DNA from: Pantoea ananatis LMG 2665
GTDB taxonomy: Bacteria; Pseudomonadota; Gammaproteobacteria; Enterobacterales; Enterobacteriaceae
Assembly (NCBI RefSeq): GCF_000710035.2
Contig: NZ_JMJJ01000004.1
Location: 62,001 to 126,000 of the forward strand
Direction of reading: 5' to 3'
DNA: 64,000 bases
The notes under the pieces were generated by a model. The model ran no database searches. It saw nothing but the letters and a program-made list of their open reading frames with translations, and was not told the DNA's origin. The stretch's first letter is position 1, and each line of letters opens with the position of its first letter. The translations under genes and the position numbers were made by a program. Of this stretch, positions 37,859 through 48,371 are shown piece by piece.

Positions 37859-38329
37859 ATGAAAGTTATCGAAGCTGCCGTTGCAACGCCTGAGGCAAAC
37901 ATTGCCATCGTTATCGCGCGTTTTAACAACTTTATCAATGACAGCCTGTTAGACGGCGCGGTTGATGCCCTGAAGCGCATTGGCCAGGTCAGCGATGACA
38001 ATATCACCGTCGTCTGGGTTCCAGGCGCTTATGAACTGCCGCTGGCAGCCCGTGCGCTGACCAAAACCGGCAAGTACGACGCCGTGATCGCGCTGGGTAC
38101 CGTAATTCGTGGTGGCACTGCTCACTTCGAATATGTCGCAGGTGAAGCCAGCTCCGGTATTGCCAGCGTTGCCATGGACAGTGATATTCCGGTGGCATTC
38201 GGCGTACTGACGACTGAAAATATCGAGCAGGCCATTGAGCGTGCTGGAACGAAAGCGGGTAATAAAGGTGCCGAAGCGGCCCTGACCGCGCTTGAAATGA
38301 TCAACGTATTGAAAGCCATTAAAGCCTGA
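37859..38329 (+). CDS. ribE: 6,7-dimethyl-8-ribityllumazine synthase
   Basis: 156 residues, as in E. coli (ribE, also called ribH). It condenses the RibD-derived pyrimidine with 3,4-dihydroxybutanone phosphate. The conserved segments are [52 protein letters not shown] (with the catalytic histidine) and [29 protein letters not shown] lies upstream of the ATG. It sits between ribD (90 bp) and nusB (19 bp). Confidence 0.97.
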   Translation: MKVIEAAVATPEANIAIVIARFNNFINDSLLDGAVDALKRIGQVSDDNITVVWVPGAYELPLAARALTKTGKYDAVIALGTVIRGGTAHFEYVAGEASSGIASVAMDSDIPVAFGVLTTENIEQAIERAGTKAGNKGAEAALTALEMINVLKAIKA

Positions 38330-38348
38330 TTTTTGTAAGGGGAATTTT

Positions 38349-38768
38349 GTGAAACCTGCTGCTCGTCGTCGCGCCCGTGAGTGCGCTGTCCAGGCGCTTT
38401 ACTCCTGGCAGTTGTCCAACAACGACATTGCCGATGTGGAATACCAGTTTCTGGCGGAACAAGACGTCAAAGACGTCGACATTACCTATTTCCGCGAACT
38501 GCTGTCCGGTGTGGCGACCAACAGCGCGTACCTGGATGGCCTGATGAAGCCGTATCTGTCGCGTCAGCTCGAAGAGCTGGGACAGGTTGAAAAAGCCATT
38601 CTGCGTGTTTCACTGTATGAATTGAGCAAGCGTTCTGATGTGCCCTATAAAGTGGCCATCAACGAAGGTATTGAGCTGGCGAAAGTGTTTGGTGCCGAAG
38701 ACAGCCATAAATTTGTCAACGGCGTACTGGATAAAGCCGGTCCACAAATCAGACCCCAACGCAAATAA
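38349..38768 (+). CDS. nusB: Transcription antitermination factor NusB
   Basis: 139 residues, as in E. coli. An all-helical RNA-binding protein that with NusE binds boxA of rRNA operons. The arginine-rich N-terminus [20 protein letters not shown] binds [21 protein letters not shown] and [12 protein letters not shown] are characteristic. It starts at GTG, with GTAAGGGG upstream, 19 bp after ribE. A terminator follows the gene. Confidence 0.97.
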   Translation: MKPAARRRARECAVQALYSWQLSNNDIADVEYQFLAEQDVKDVDITYFRELLSGVATNSAYLDGLMKPYLSRQLEELGQVEKAILRVSLYELSKRSDVPYKVAINEGIELAKVFGAEDSHKFVNGVLDKAGPQIRPQRK

Positions 38769-38774
38769 TCAATA

Positions 38775-38797
38775 AGGCCGGCTTGCCGGCCTTTTTC
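38775..38797 (+). terminator. Rho-independent terminator after nusB
   Basis: GGCCGGC-TT-GCCGGCC followed by TTTTTC, seven nucleotides after the nusB stop. It separates the rib-nusB unit from thiL, whose ATG is 26 bp further. Confidence 0.88.
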
Positions 38798-38822
38798 ATT
38801 AATGGTTAAGCGGAACGCAATT

Positions 38823-39800
38823 ATGTCATGTGGTGAATTTGAACTCATCGCACGCTACTTCAATCGCAGAACGCGTAGCCGCCGTGATGTCGAACTCGGC
38901 ATTGGCGACGATTGCGCGTTGCTTAGCGTGCCCGAAAAACAGACGCTGGCGGTCAGCACCGATACGCTGGTTTCCGGCGTCCATTTCCTGTCTTCCATCC
39001 ATCCTGCGGATTTAGCGTATAAATCTCTGGCGGTAAACCTGAGCGATTTGGCCGCGATGGGAGCCGATCCTGCCTGGCTGACGCTGGCCATGACCTTGCC
39101 TGACGTGAATGAAACCTGGCTCAGCAGCTTTAGCGAAAGCCTGTTTGACCTGCTGGAATACTACGACATGCAGCTGGTGGGCGGCGATACCACGCGTGGC
39201 CCCCTCAGCCTCACGTTGGGGATTCATGGCTTGATTCCCCACGGCAAGGCGCTGAAACGCTCGGGCGCCAGGCCGGGTGACTGGATCTACGTGACCGGTA
39301 CGCTGGGCGACAGCGCTGCCGGGCTGGCGTTATTACAGCATCACTGCCGCATTGACGATCCGGCGATACATGAAGCCCTGATCAAGCGCCACCTGCGCCC
39401 AATGCCGCGCATTTTACAGGGACAGTCGCTGCGTTCCCTGGCGTCATCCGCCATTGATTTATCGGATGGGCTCATCTCCGATCTTGGCCATGTACTGAAA
39501 GCCAGCGGCTGTGGTGCACGGTTGAATCTGGATGCGCTGCCGCTCTCTTCTGCACTGCGTGAAAACTTTGATGCCGAACAGGTGCTGCGCTGGGCGCTCA
39601 GCGGCGGAGAAGATTACGAGCTGTGCTTTAGCGTGCCGGAAGTCAATCGTGGCGCGCTGGATGTGGCGCTGGGGCATCTTGGCGTGCCTTATACCTGCAT
39701 TGGCCAGATGGCACCGGAGTCAGAAGGGCTGTCACTGCTGGAAAACGGTAAACCCACGGAATTCCGCCATAAAGGATTCGACCATTTTGACCTCAGATAA
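38823..39800 (+). CDS. thiL: Thiamine-monophosphate kinase
   Basis: 325 residues, as in E. coli. It makes thiamine diphosphate from thiamine phosphate with ATP. It belongs to the PurM-like fold: [10 protein letters not shown], the ligand motif [32 protein letters not shown] and [11 protein letters not shown]. The start MSCGEFEL matches E. coli; the open frame starts seven codons earlier. Its 3' end overlaps pgpA by 14 bases. Confidence 0.96.
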   Translation: MSCGEFELIARYFNRRTRSRRDVELGIGDDCALLSVPEKQTLAVSTDTLVSGVHFLSSIHPADLAYKSLAVNLSDLAAMGADPAWLTLAMTLPDVNETWLSSFSESLFDLLEYYDMQLVGGDTTRGPLSLTLGIHGLIPHGKALKRSGARPGDWIYVTGTLGDSAAGLALLQHHCRIDDPAIHEALIKRHLRPMPRILQGQSLRSLASSAIDLSDGLISDLGHVLKASGCGARLNLDALPLSSALRENFDAEQVLRWALSGGEDYELCFSVPEVNRGALDVALGHLGVPYTCIGQMAPESEGLSLLENGKPTEFRHKGFDHFDLR

Positions 39801-40284
39801 AACCCTCGCGAAAAGCCGCCTGCGCCTGCGCAATCCCTGGCATTTGCTGGCGACCGGCTTCGGCAGCGGCCTGAGCCCGTTTATGCCCGGAACGGTAGGA
39901 TCGCTGGCCGCCATTCCGTTTTGGTGGCTCATGACCTTGCTCCCCCATGATCTCTACTCGCTGGTGGTCTTGCTGGGCATTAGTGTGGGCGTTTACCTTT
40001 GCCATCGCACCGCCAAGGACATGGGCGTGCATGACCACGGCAGCATTGTCTGGGATGAGTTTATCGGGATGTGGATTACCCTGATGGCGATTCCGGTCAA
40101 CAGCTGGCAATGGGTGGTGAGTGGTTTTGTTCTGTTCCGCGTGCTGGATATCTGGAAACCCTGGCCGATTCGCTGGTTCGATCGTAACGTGCATGGCGGT
40201 ATGGGCATCATGGTAGATGATATTATCGCCGGTATTATCGCGGCGGCGATGCTGTACGCGACGGGCGTCTTTTTGGCCGCTTAA
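39787..40284 (+). CDS. pgpA: Phosphatidylglycerophosphatase A
   Basis: About 165 residues; E. coli PgpA is about 171. Inner-membrane enzyme that dephosphorylates phosphatidylglycerophosphate to phosphatidylglycerol. The conserved [38 protein letters not shown] and DDIIAGI segments are present. There is no ATG at the expected place: in E. coli the gene opens ATG-ACC-ATT-TTG, while here the matching bases read TCGACCATTTTG. TTG at 39787, or the rarer ATT just before it, with AAAGGA some ten bases upstream, is the probable start. It overlaps the thiL end. Confidence 0.93.
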   Translation: MTSDKTLAKSRLRLRNPWHLLATGFGSGLSPFMPGTVGSLAAIPFWWLMTLLPHDLYSLVVLLGISVGVYLCHRTAKDMGVHDHGSIVWDEFIGMWITLMAIPVNSWQWVVSGFVLFRVLDIWKPWPIRWFDRNVHGGMGIMVDDIIAGIIAAAMLYATGVFLAA

Positions 40285-40355
40285 GCTTGCCACACCGGGC
40301 CTGTACAGCGAAAAACCCCGCCTGTTCTCCCTCATTTCGTCCTTCAGCATGATGG

Positions 40356-40375
40356 CCGTTCCCCTGCGGGAACGG
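40356..40375. terminator. Hairpin between convergent pgpA and yajO
   Basis: CCGTTCCC-CTGC-GGGAACGG is a perfect 8-bp stem with a 4-base loop, without a T run. It probably ends or protects one of the two converging transcripts. Confidence 0.45.
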
Positions 40376-40435
40376 TCTGCCGCTTTGCCTGTCGGACAGC
40401 GCATAGCGCCGCATGCAAAACGCTTCACAACCCGC

Positions 40436-41410
40436 TTACTGATAACCCGTTGCCGGGTGCGGTTGATAGGCCTCTTCCAGATGAGCGATCTCGTCCCCGG
40501 TCAGTTCCACGTTGACGGCGTTAGCCAGCTCGGCGAACTGCCCGGCGCGCGAAGCACCGATGATCGGGGCGGTGACGGCGGGTTTGCTGAGTAACCATGC
40601 CAGCGCCACCTGCGCACGCGTCACGCCTTTGTCCGCCGCAACCTGTGCCAGGCGCTCGGCTATCATCGCGTCGTTCTCCTCGGTTGTGGCATAGAGCGAG
40701 GGAATGACGTCATCCGATACGGATCGTGCGGTGGTTTCTCCCCAGGGGCGGGTCAGTTTGCCGCGTGCCAGGGGGCTCCAGGGTAATACCGCAATGTTTT
40801 CCCGCAGACACAAAGGGTGCATCTCCCGCTCTTCTTCACGTTGGATCAGGTTGTACTGATCCTGCATGCTGACAAAGCGTGCCCAGCCCTGTTGGTCCTG
40901 CAGGGCCAAGGCCTGAGCAAACTGGTGGCTATGCATTGAGGAGGCGCCGATGTAGCGCGCTTTACCAGACTTCACCACTGCATCAAGGGCTTCCAGCGTC
41001 TCTTCCAGCGGGGTGTCATAGTCCCAGCGATGAATTTGCAGAAGATCGACATACTCCATATCCAGCCGTTGCAGGCTGTCGTCGATAGATTGCAGAATGT
41101 TCTGGCGAGATAAGCCCTGCGAGAGATTGCTCATGGGAAAGAAAACTTTGGTGGCAACGACCACCTCATCACGTCGGGCAAAATCTTTGAGCGCCCGGCC
41201 CACAATCTCCTCGCTACTGCCGTCAGAATAGCTGTTCGCGGTATCAAAAAAATTGATCCCTGCTTCCAGCGCCTGCTGGATGAGCGGACGGCTGCTCTCT
41301 TCCGGGAGTGTCCAGGCGTGCTTGCCGCGATCGGGTTCCCCAAAGGTCATACAACCCAGGCAAAGCCGGGAAACCGTTAAGTCAGTGTTCGCTAATTGAA
41401 TGGTTTTCAT
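40436..41410 (-). CDS. yajO: Aldo/keto reductase YajO (1-deoxyxylulose-5-phosphate synthase YajO)
   Basis: 324 residues, as in E. coli. A TIM-barrel NADPH-dependent aldo/keto reductase with catalytic DxxxxY (FFDTANSYSDGSSEE), lysine in VVATKV and HRWD. E. coli YajO has been linked to 1-deoxyxylulose 5-phosphate formation and thiamine supply, and it is next to dxs as here. It reads on the same strand 77 bp downstream of dxs and may be partly co-transcribed. The C-terminal NADPH-binding GASRAGQFAELANAV is intact. Confidence 0.95.
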   Translation of the reverse strand: MKTIQLANTDLTVSRLCLGCMTFGEPDRGKHAWTLPEESSRPLIQQALEAGINFFDTANSYSDGSSEEIVGRALKDFARRDEVVVATKVFFPMSNLSQGLSRQNILQSIDDSLQRLDMEYVDLLQIHRWDYDTPLEETLEALDAVVKSGKARYIGASSMHSHQFAQALALQDQQGWARFVSMQDQYNLIQREEEREMHPLCLRENIAVLPWSPLARGKLTRPWGETTARSVSDDVIPSLYATTEENDAMIAERLAQVAADKGVTRAQVALAWLLSKPAVTAPIIGASRAGQFAELANAVNVELTGDEIAHLEEAYQPHPATGYQ

Positions 41411-41487
41411 GAAGACTCCTGCTATGTCTAACCCAGGGGATTAAGCATAGCAGGAATGACGCGCTCCACGGTGCGCGGGCAGGGGAC

Positions 41488-43353
41488 CTACTGCGCCAGC
41501 CAGCGGCTGATCTGCTGTTGAATACCGTCAATGTCCAGTTGGTAGTCGTGGCGCATTTCTTCCTGAGTACCAGGCGGAATAAACTCATCAGGCAGGCCGA
41601 TATTCAGCACGGGCACGCCCAGGCGTTTAGCCATGACAAACTCATTCACGCCGCTGCCTGCGCCGCCTTTAATCGCGCCTTCTTCCAGCGTAATCAGGGA
41701 TTCATGACTGGCCGCCAGTTCGGCGATCAGTGACGTATCCAGCGGTTTCACGAAGCGCATGTCCACAAGCGTTGCGTTCAGCGCTTCCGCCACCTTGCTC
41801 GCTTCCGGCAACAGCGTACCGAAGTTGAGGATGGCCAGTTTTTCGCCCTGACGTTTTACCACGCCTTTACCCAGCGGCAGGCTTTGCAGCGGTGTCAGCG
41901 CAGCACCGGTACCGGTACCGCGCGGATAACGTACCGCGGCCGGGCCATCCTGATAGTGATAACCGGTATATAGCATCTGGCGACATTCATTCTCGTCGCT
42001 TGGCGTCATAATCACCATGTCCGGCACGCAGCGCAGATAGGCGAGATCGAACGCGCCCTGGTGCGTCTGCCCGTCAGCGCCGACGATGCCGCCGCGATCG
42101 ATGGCAAACAACACCGGCAGTTTCTGAATTGCCACGTCGTGGATGACCTGATCGTAGGCGCGCTGCAGGAAGGTGGAGTAGATGGCCACCACCGGTTTGT
42201 AGCCCCCAATCGCCAGGCCAGCGGCGAAGGTCACCGCGTGCTGTTCGGCAATGGCAACGTCAAAATACTGGTTGGGGTATTTGCGAGAGAAACCGACCAT
42301 GCCTGAACCTTCACGCATGGCAGGCGTAATTGCCATCAGCTTCGTATCGTGAGCGGCCATCTCACACAGCCAGTTGCCGAAAATTTTGGAGTAGCTCGGC
42401 AAACCTTCGGCGCTTTTTGGCAGCTCACCGCTGGCGACGTCAAATTTCGGCACAGCATGCCAGGTAATAGGATCCTGTTCTGCCGGCGCGTAGCCTTTGC
42501 CCTTTTTGGTCATAATATGCAGGAACTGTGGCCCTTTCAGGCTGCGCATATTACTCAGCGTATTTACCAGCGTCAGCACATCATGGCCGTCCACCGGGCC
42601 GATATAGTTAAAACCCAGCTCTTCAAACAGAGTTCCGGGCACAACCATGCCTTTCAGATGCTCTTCGGTACGCTTCACTAATTCTTTAATCGGCGGCAGG
42701 CCGGTCAGAACACGCTTGCCGCCTTCACGCAGACGCGCATAGGTTTTGCCCGAGAGGATCTGCGCCAGCCGGTTGTTTAGCGCCCCGACGTTCTCTGAAA
42801 TCGACATTTCATTGTCATTCAGAATCACGAGCATATCCGATTTGATATCGCCTGCATGGTTCATGGCTTCAAACGCCATGCCCGCAGTAATGGCACCATC
42901 ACCGATAACGCAGGCCGTGCGGCGGCCTTTGCCTTCACGTTCGGCAGCCGCAGCCATGCCCAGTCCGGCACTGATGGAGGTCGAAGAGTGGCCCACGCTC
43001 AGCACATCGTACTCACTCTCGCCGCGCCAGGGAAACGGATGCACGCCGTTCTTTTGGCGAATAGAGCCAATGCGATCGCGGCGTCCCGTTAAAATTTTGT
43101 GCGGATAAGCCTGATGACCGACGTCCCACACCAGGTGATCGAACGGCGTGTTATAGACGTAATGCAGCGCCACAGTCAGCTCGACCACGCCCAGGCCCGA
43201 CGCAAAATGGCCGCTTGAGCGGCTCACGCTGTCTAATAAATACTGGCGCAGCTCGTTGCAGAGCGCAGGCAATTTCTCTTTTGGCAGGGCTCGCAGCGCC
43301 TGAACCGTTTCTGCCTGCGCCAGTGTCGGGTATTTTGTAATATCAAAACTCAT
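41488..43353 (-). CDS. dxs: 1-deoxy-D-xylulose-5-phosphate synthase
   Basis: 621 residues (E. coli 620). Thiamine-diphosphate enzyme joining pyruvate and glyceraldehyde 3-phosphate in the first step of the MEP isoprenoid pathway; the product also feeds thiamine and pyridoxal. The ThDP motif is [20 protein letters not shown] with [29 protein letters not shown] holds the catalytic glutamate; [11 protein letters not shown] follows. The start [11 protein letters not shown] matches E. coli, and the frame extends 12 codons upstream into the ispA gap. It is third in the xseB-ispA-dxs operon. Confidence 0.98.
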   Translation of the reverse strand: MSFDITKYPTLAQAETVQALRALPKEKLPALCNELRQYLLDSVSRSSGHFASGLGVVELTVALHYVYNTPFDHLVWDVGHQAYPHKILTGRRDRIGSIRQKNGVHPFPWRGESEYDVLSVGHSSTSISAGLGMAAAAEREGKGRRTACVIGDGAITAGMAFEAMNHAGDIKSDMLVILNDNEMSISENVGALNNRLAQILSGKTYARLREGGKRVLTGLPPIKELVKRTEEHLKGMVVPGTLFEELGFNYIGPVDGHDVLTLVNTLSNMRSLKGPQFLHIMTKKGKGYAPAEQDPITWHAVPKFDVASGELPKSAEGLPSYSKIFGNWLCEMAAHDTKLMAITPAMREGSGMVGFSRKYPNQYFDVAIAEQHAVTFAAGLAIGGYKPVVAIYSTFLQRAYDQVIHDVAIQKLPVLFAIDRGGIVGADGQTHQGAFDLAYLRCVPDMVIMTPSDENECRQMLYTGYHYQDGPAAVRYPRGTGTGAALTPLQSLPLGKGVVKRQGEKLAILNFGTLLPEASKVAEALNATLVDMRFVKPLDTSLIAELAASHESLITLEEGAIKGGAGSGVNEFVMAKRLGVPVLNIGLPDEFIPPGTQEEMRHDYQLDIDGIQQQISRWLAQ

Positions 43354-43372
43354 CAGTGACTCATCATGGAAG

Positions 43373-44272
43373 TTATTTATCGCGTTCAATTACGAAGCTC
43401 GCCAGCGCCTTCAAGGCTGTGGTGTTATAGGATTTGGCAGAGAGCATGTGCAAAGCATCGACGGCTTCCTGATATAAATCCAGTGCCTTAGTGCGGGCAT
43501 CATCCAGACCCATCAGTGAAGGATAGGTGCTTTTTCCAAGATCTTGATCGGCACCCTGGCGTTTTCCGATGACAGCTGTGTCACCCGTCACATCCAGGAT
43601 GTCATCCTGCACCTGAAAAGCCAGACCGATAGCGTCTGCATAGCGATCAAGATACGGAAGCGCCTCGCGGCCTTTTTCGCCAGCGGCAAACGCGCCAAGC
43701 CGAACGGCCGCGCGGATCAACGCACCGGTTTTATGACGATGAATTTGTTCAAGTTGAGCAAGCCCCACCGACTGACCCTCCGCCGCCAGATCCAGTGCCT
43801 GACCGCCGCACATCCCCGCGACGCCGCTGGCTTTTGCCAGTTCTGACAACATGGCCAGCCGATATTCCGCGCTCACGCCCGGCATGGGCTGGTCGGCAAG
43901 GATAGAAAATGCCAGCGTTTGCAGCGCATCGCCTGCAAGGATGGCGGTATCTTCACCATATTTAATATGGCAGGTCGGTTGCCCACGACGCAGAGCGTCA
44001 TCGTCCATGGCAGGAAGATCGTCATGAATCAGTGAATAGGCATGAATACACTCAACTGCTGCAGCGGGCGCATCCAGACTCGCTTTGTCGGCGTGAAGCA
44101 TCTCGCCGGTGGCGTAGACCAGAAACGGGCGCAGGCGTTTGCCGCCTAATAATGCCCCATATTGCATGGCATTCACCAGAGGAGAACTCTGAAAAGGCAG
44201 GGCGTCTAATAAGCCCGTCAACGCACGATTCACCTGCCTGTGATAAGCGTCGAGCAGTTCAGGAAAATCCAT
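43373..44272 (-). CDS. ispA: Farnesyl diphosphate synthase
   Basis: 299 residues, as in E. coli. It condenses IPP with DMAPP and GPP to give farnesyl diphosphate. The two aspartate-rich motifs are [14 protein letters not shown] and [24 protein letters not shown] and [15 protein letters not shown] bind the diphosphate and allylic chain. Its ATG overlaps the xseB stop (TAATG), and dxs starts 19 bp after its stop, so the three genes form one transcription unit. Confidence 0.97.
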   Translation of the reverse strand: MDFPELLDAYHRQVNRALTGLLDALPFQSSPLVNAMQYGALLGGKRLRPFLVYATGEMLHADKASLDAPAAAVECIHAYSLIHDDLPAMDDDALRRGQPTCHIKYGEDTAILAGDALQTLAFSILADQPMPGVSAEYRLAMLSELAKASGVAGMCGGQALDLAAEGQSVGLAQLEQIHRHKTGALIRAAVRLGAFAAGEKGREALPYLDRYADAIGLAFQVQDDILDVTGDTAVIGKRQGADQDLGKSTYPSLMGLDDARTKALDLYQEAVDALHMLSAKSYNTTALKALASFVIERDK

Positions 44273-44514
44273 TAGTTGTTTTCCGGCGTAAAAGAGGAGA
44301 GGTCGGCGTCTTTATCATCGCTGAGTAAAATACGAACGCGCTGCTCGGCCTGTTGCAGCGTCTGTTGGCCATTGCGTGCCAGCTGCACGCCGCGCTCAAA
44401 TTCATTGAGGGCCTCTTCCAACGGCAGTTCACCACTTTCCAGACGACTGACAATCTGTTCCAGCTGCTGCAATGACGTTTCAAAGCTGGCTGGCTGTTCG
44501 GCTTTTTTCGGCAT
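44272..44514 (-). CDS. xseB: Exodeoxyribonuclease VII small subunit
   Basis: 80 residues, as in E. coli. The small helical subunit that binds XseA to form exonuclease VII. The conserved [37 protein letters not shown] and [10 protein letters not shown] coiled-coil helices are visible. First gene of the xseB-ispA-dxs operon, divergent from thiI. Confidence 0.96.
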   Translation of the reverse strand: MPKKAEQPASFETSLQQLEQIVSRLESGELPLEEALNEFERGVQLARNGQQTLQQAEQRVRILLSDDKDADLSSFTPENN

Positions 44515-44632
44515 AGTTAGGATCGACTCACGGTTGGAACGTTATCATGCAATCGGTCATGGTAGCTGAGAGAGAATGATTAGCAAAATAATCAATGTGC
44601 ATGCTGTTGCAGAAGCAGTCACCAGGTAAAGG

Positions 44633-44641
44633 TGATATACT
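44633..44641 (+). promoter_or_regulatory. Candidate thiI promoter (extended -10)
   Basis: TGATATACT reads as an extended -10 element (TG, one base, TATACT) about 105 bases upstream of thiI. It overlaps the inverted repeat TCACC-AGGTAAA-GGTGA. No good -35 is at 17 bp, as is typical for extended -10 promoters. Confidence 0.45.
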
Positions 44642-44746
44642 TCCGCGCCTCGGATGCGGATGCGCCTGGCAGCCCGCAATTTTATGATCTTACCAGCTAA
44701 GTGCAGCCTGTTTTAGCACTTATTTGCCCAACGAAGCTGTATCGCC

Positions 44747-46195
44747 ATGAAGTTTATCGTCAAGTTATTTCCCGAAATCACCATCAAGAGTCAGTCGGTG
44801 CGCCTGCGCTTTATTAAGATTCTTGCCAGCAATATTCGCAACGTGCTTAAAACCGTCAGCGACGAGATCGCGGTCGTCCGTTACTGGGATCATATTGAAG
44901 TGCGCTGCAAAGATGAAGCCATGCGCACGGTTATTCCTGATGAGCTCATGCGCATCCCCGGTATCCACCATGTCCTCGCGGTGGAAGAGCGTGAATATAC
45001 CGATATTCATCATATTTTTGAGCAGACGCTGGCGCAGTACCGCGATGCTCTTGAAAACAAAACGTTTTGCGTGCGTGTTAAGCGCCGGGGCAAACACAGC
45101 TTTAGTTCGCAGGATGTGGAACGCTACGTCGGCGGTGGCCTGAATCAGCACATCGAGAGCGCCACGGTGCAGCTTAAAAAGCCAGAGGTGACGGTCAATC
45201 TCGAAGTGGAAGAGAACCGCTTAACGCTGGTGACCGCGCGCTATGAGGGGCTGGGCGGTTTCCCGATTGGCACGCAGGAAGATGTGCTGTCGCTAATCTC
45301 GGGCGGCTTTGACTCTGGCGTGTCGAGCTACATGCTGATGCGTCGCGGCTGCCGGGTGCATTACTGCTTCTTTAATCTTGGCGGTGCCGCACACGAAATC
45401 GGCGTGCGTCAGGTGGCGCATTATATCTGGAACCGTTTCGGTCGTTCACATCGGGTCCGTTTTGTCGCGATAAACTTCGAACCGGTCGTGGGCGAAATTT
45501 TAGAAAAAGTCGACGATGGCCAGATGGGCGTGGTACTGAAGCGCATGATGGTTCGCGCCGCGTCGATGGTCGCTGAACGCTATGGCGTTCAGGCGCTGGT
45601 GACCGGTGAAGCGCTGGGACAGGTTTCCAGTCAGACCCTGACCAACCTGCGTTTGATCGACAATGCATCGGACACGCTGATTCTGCGTCCGCTGATCTCC
45701 CATGATAAAGAGCACATCATCAAGGTCGCGCGTGAGATCGGCACCGAAGATTTTGCCAGTACCATGCCGGAATATTGCGGTGTGATTTCTAAAAGCCCAA
45801 CCGTCAAAGCGGTGAAGGGCAAAATCGACGCTGAAGAAAGCCATTTTGACTTCTCGATTCTGGAACGCATGGTGGCCGAAGCGACCAACGTGGATATCCG
45901 CGAAATTGCCGAGCAAACGCAGGACGAAGTGGTCGAGGTTGAAACGGTCGGCTTGCTGAACGAAAACGACAGCGTACTGGATATCCGTTCGGTGGATGAG
46001 CAGGAAGACAAACCGCTTGAGTTGGTGGGAACAGAGGTGAAGTCGATGCCTTTCTACAAACTCAGCACCCAGTTTGGCGACCTCGATCAGAATAAAACCT
46101 GGCTGTTGTACTGCGATCGCGGCGTGATGAGTAAACTTCAGGCGCTGTATCTGCATGAGCAGGGCTTTAAAAACGTCAAAGTTTACCGCCCTTAA
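44747..46195 (+). CDS. thiI: tRNA 4-thiouridine synthase / thiamine sulfur transferase ThiI
   Basis: 482 residues, as in E. coli. Order: N-terminal ferredoxin-like and THUMP domains ([20 protein letters not shown]), the PP-loop [16 protein letters not shown], and a C-terminal rhodanese domain with the persulfide cysteine in [13 protein letters not shown]. The second key cysteine is in [12 protein letters not shown]. It makes s4U8 in tRNA and passes sulfur for the thiamine thiazole. The C-terminal rhodanese domain marks the enterobacterial form. Divergent from xseB. Confidence 0.98.
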   Translation: MKFIVKLFPEITIKSQSVRLRFIKILASNIRNVLKTVSDEIAVVRYWDHIEVRCKDEAMRTVIPDELMRIPGIHHVLAVEEREYTDIHHIFEQTLAQYRDALENKTFCVRVKRRGKHSFSSQDVERYVGGGLNQHIESATVQLKKPEVTVNLEVEENRLTLVTARYEGLGGFPIGTQEDVLSLISGGFDSGVSSYMLMRRGCRVHYCFFNLGGAAHEIGVRQVAHYIWNRFGRSHRVRFVAINFEPVVGEILEKVDDGQMGVVLKRMMVRAASMVAERYGVQALVTGEALGQVSSQTLTNLRLIDNASDTLILRPLISHDKEHIIKVAREIGTEDFASTMPEYCGVISKSPTVKAVKGKIDAEESHFDFSILERMVAEATNVDIREIAEQTQDEVVEVETVGLLNENDSVLDIRSVDEQEDKPLELVGTEVKSMPFYKLSTQFGDLDQNKTWLLYCDRGVMSKLQALYLHEQGFKNVKVYRP

Positions 46196-46203
46196 AACGT
46201 ACG

Positions 46204-46238
46204 CTGTGCCCGCGCACCCGACCGGGAAGCGGGCACAG
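46204..46238. terminator. Hairpin between convergent thiI and yajL
   Basis: CTGTGCCCGC and GCGGGCACAG form a perfect 10-bp stem around a 15-base loop. T residues are only seen about 15 bases downstream on the plus strand, so it is a hairpin-type end rather than a canonical intrinsic terminator. Confidence 0.5.
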
Positions 46239-46270
46239 TGCTACCTGTACCCCTTTTCAGACGCCGAATC

Positions 46271-46870
46271 TTAACTGGCCTGGTAATCGTAAATGCCGGG
46301 CGCCATCACCAGTTGAGCGGCAACCTCCCGCGCTTTATCACTGCCGACTAACAGATCGATTAACTTCAGCGCAAAATCCATCGCGGTGCCCGGCCCCTGG
46401 CTGGTTAACAGATTGACGCGCGGATCCCACACCACGCGCCGCTCCATCCATTTATCATCCGGTATGGTGGATTTCAAACCGGGGAAACCCGTCATGTTTC
46501 CCACGGGAAACAGGTTATGCGGCACCAGCACCGTGCCAGGCGCGGCGCAGATGGCGGCAACAATACGCCCGGTCAGATGAAACTGCCGCACGGTTTCCAC
46601 CAGCAGCGGACTGTCGCGAAACGTCTCGGCGCCTTTCAATCCGCCGGGCAGTACAATGGCATCGTAGGCGTTATCCGCGACCTCGACCAGCGGGACATCG
46701 GCCAGCAGGCGGACCCCGCGCGAGCAGAGGATTTCACGGCTGCCGTCGCTTTCCACGCTGGCGGTAACCGTTTTTATCCCGCCACGTACCAGCAGATCCA
46801 GCGTGGTGACCGCTTCGATTTCTTCACTGCCATGAGCCAGACAGACCAGTACTGAGGCGTTCGCGCCCAT
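46271..46870 (-). CDS. yajL: DJ-1/PfpI family protein deglycase YajL
   Basis: 199 residues (E. coli 196). DJ-1 homolog with the nucleophile-elbow cysteine in [12 protein letters not shown] and the conserved glutamate in [15 protein letters not shown]. coli YajL protects proteins against oxidative and glyoxal-type damage as a chaperone and reported deglycase. It overlaps the end of panE by 47 bp, so the two are translated together, as in E. coli. Confidence 0.96.
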   Translation of the reverse strand: MGANASVLVCLAHGSEEIEAVTTLDLLVRGGIKTVTASVESDGSREILCSRGVRLLADVPLVEVADNAYDAIVLPGGLKGAETFRDSPLLVETVRQFHLTGRIVAAICAAPGTVLVPHNLFPVGNMTGFPGLKSTIPDDKWMERRVVWDPRVNLLTSQGPGTAMDFALKLIDLLVGSDKAREVAAQLVMAPGIYDYQAS

Positions 46871-47744
46871 AAAAAGACTCCTTGCGTTTAATCATGTCAT
46901 ACAGGCGCGTGTTTTCTGTCAACACGAAGCCGTGGGTGCGTGCCCGGCGCAGCAGGAAACCGGTGATGTATTCAATCTCCGTCAGCCGCTGTGCGCGAAT
47001 ATCCTGCAGCATTGACGACGTATTCGCCGCCGTCGTTTCTATCACATCGAATACCTGATCCTGCAGACTCTGGCTGTCAACGGACTGGCCTTCTCGTTCC
47101 ATCACCCAACTGATTTCATCGCACAGGGTTTGTATTTCACGGCTGTACTGGCGGAGCGCGCCGTTTTGACAATCGTGCTCCACGCTCAGCGGGTTTATTA
47201 CGCAGTTAACCGCCAGTTTGCGCCAGCAGGCGGCCCGGATATTGTCATGCCAGGCGACGTCGGGCAGTGCATCATGTAGAACGTCGGCAATCGCGCTCCA
47301 GCCTTCGCTTTTGCGGTTGCCGGGGCCAATATGCGTGACGCCGCTGGCGACATGTTTTATCACCGTTCCGTCCCGCATGGCGGCGTGGGTGGTAATGCCG
47401 CGCAACAGCGGCTGTCGCAGGCCCTTTAATTCCCCCAGCGTCCCCATTCCGTTATGCAGCAGCAGCACGGGACAGTTTTCCGCCATCACGCTCTCCAGAT
47501 TTTTAACGGCTGTCGAAACCTGGGGGGCTTTCAGCGTGACCAGCAGCAGCTGACTCTGGGCCAGAAACAGCGGATCGTTGGCAATAAAGGTCCGGTTCGA
47601 CACGCGACCCAGAGGATCAATCACGTTGGCTGAACAGTAGGGCTGGGGGACACGCAGCCATCCCTGTACATCATGTCCAGAATGGGCAAGGGCGGTAAGC
47701 CAGACCTGGCCTAGCGCGCCGCATCCTAATACGGTTATTTTCAT
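46824..47744 (-). CDS. panE: 2-dehydropantoate 2-reductase
   Basis: 306 residues (E. coli 303). It reduces ketopantoate to pantoate with NADPH in coenzyme A synthesis. The nucleotide-binding start is [43 protein letters not shown], the catalytic lysine region [13 protein letters not shown] and [11 protein letters not shown] are family landmarks. It is divergent from yajQ with about 130 bp between, and its 3' end lies inside yajL. Confidence 0.96.
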   Translation of the reverse strand: MKITVLGCGALGQVWLTALAHSGHDVQGWLRVPQPYCSANVIDPLGRVSNRTFIANDPLFLAQSQLLLVTLKAPQVSTAVKNLESVMAENCPVLLLHNGMGTLGELKGLRQPLLRGITTHAAMRDGTVIKHVASGVTHIGPGNRKSEGWSAIADVLHDALPDVAWHDNIRAACWRKLAVNCVINPLSVEHDCQNGALRQYSREIQTLCDEISWVMEREGQSVDSQSLQDQVFDVIETTAANTSSMLQDIRAQRLTEIEYITGFLLRRARTHGFVLTENTRLYDMIKRKESFYGRERLSTGLSGSWQ

Positions 47745-47877
47745 GCTGCCTCCCGCTCGCGGGCGTATTATTTATGCGCTGTGACAATGGGTTAAGTATA
47801 GCGCTGCACAGCGTGATTTTATTTAGTGGCCTAAGACGCGTATTATGCATGCCAGTTTAGCCTCAGGAGAAGAAGAG

Positions 47878-48369
47878 ATGCCATCTTTCGATATCGTTTC
47901 AGAAGTCGACATGCAGGAAGTTCGCAATGCGGTAGATAACGCTAACCGCGAACTGTCCACCCGTTTCGATTTTCGTAACGTCACCGCCAGTTACGAACTC
48001 AATGAAAAAAATGAAACCATTAAAGTCATCAGTGAATCTGACTTTCAGGTAAAGCAACTGGTCGATATTCTGCGTGAAAAAATGCTTAAGCGCGGCATTG
48101 AAGGCGCGGCCCTGGACGTGCCGGAAGAAATTGAGCACAGCGGCAAGAGCTGGAGCCTGGATGCCAAAATGAAAAAAGGCATTGAAGCCGATGTGGCGAA
48201 GAAGCTGGTGAAGCTGATTAAAGACAGCAAGCTGAAAGTGCAGACCCAGATTCAGGGTGAATCCCTGCGCGTCACTGGTAAGTCACGTGACGATCTGCAG
48301 GGGGCGATGGCGCTGGTGCGCGGGGGAAATCTGGGCCAGCCATTCCAGTTTAAAAACTTCCGCGATTAA
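47878..48369 (+). CDS. yajQ: YajQ family cyclic-di-GMP/nucleotide-binding protein
   Basis: 163 residues, as in E. coli. Two ferredoxin-like domains; the start [19 protein letters not shown] and the ends [20 protein letters not shown] and [12 protein letters not shown] are nearly invariant. Members have been reported to bind nucleic acids or cyclic di-GMP. The ATG has CAGGAGAAGAAG upstream; the open frame begins 11 codons earlier. It ends 2 bp from the convergent sigma-54 activator gene, and E. coli yajR, its normal neighbour, is displaced by 4.8 kb. Confidence 0.96.
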   Translation: MPSFDIVSEVDMQEVRNAVDNANRELSTRFDFRNVTASYELNEKNETIKVISESDFQVKQLVDILREKMLKRGIEGAALDVPEEIEHSGKSWSLDAKMKKGIEADVAKKLVKLIKDSKLKVQTQIQGESLRVTGKSRDDLQGAMALVRGGNLGQPFQFKNFRD

Positions 48370-48371
48370 GC

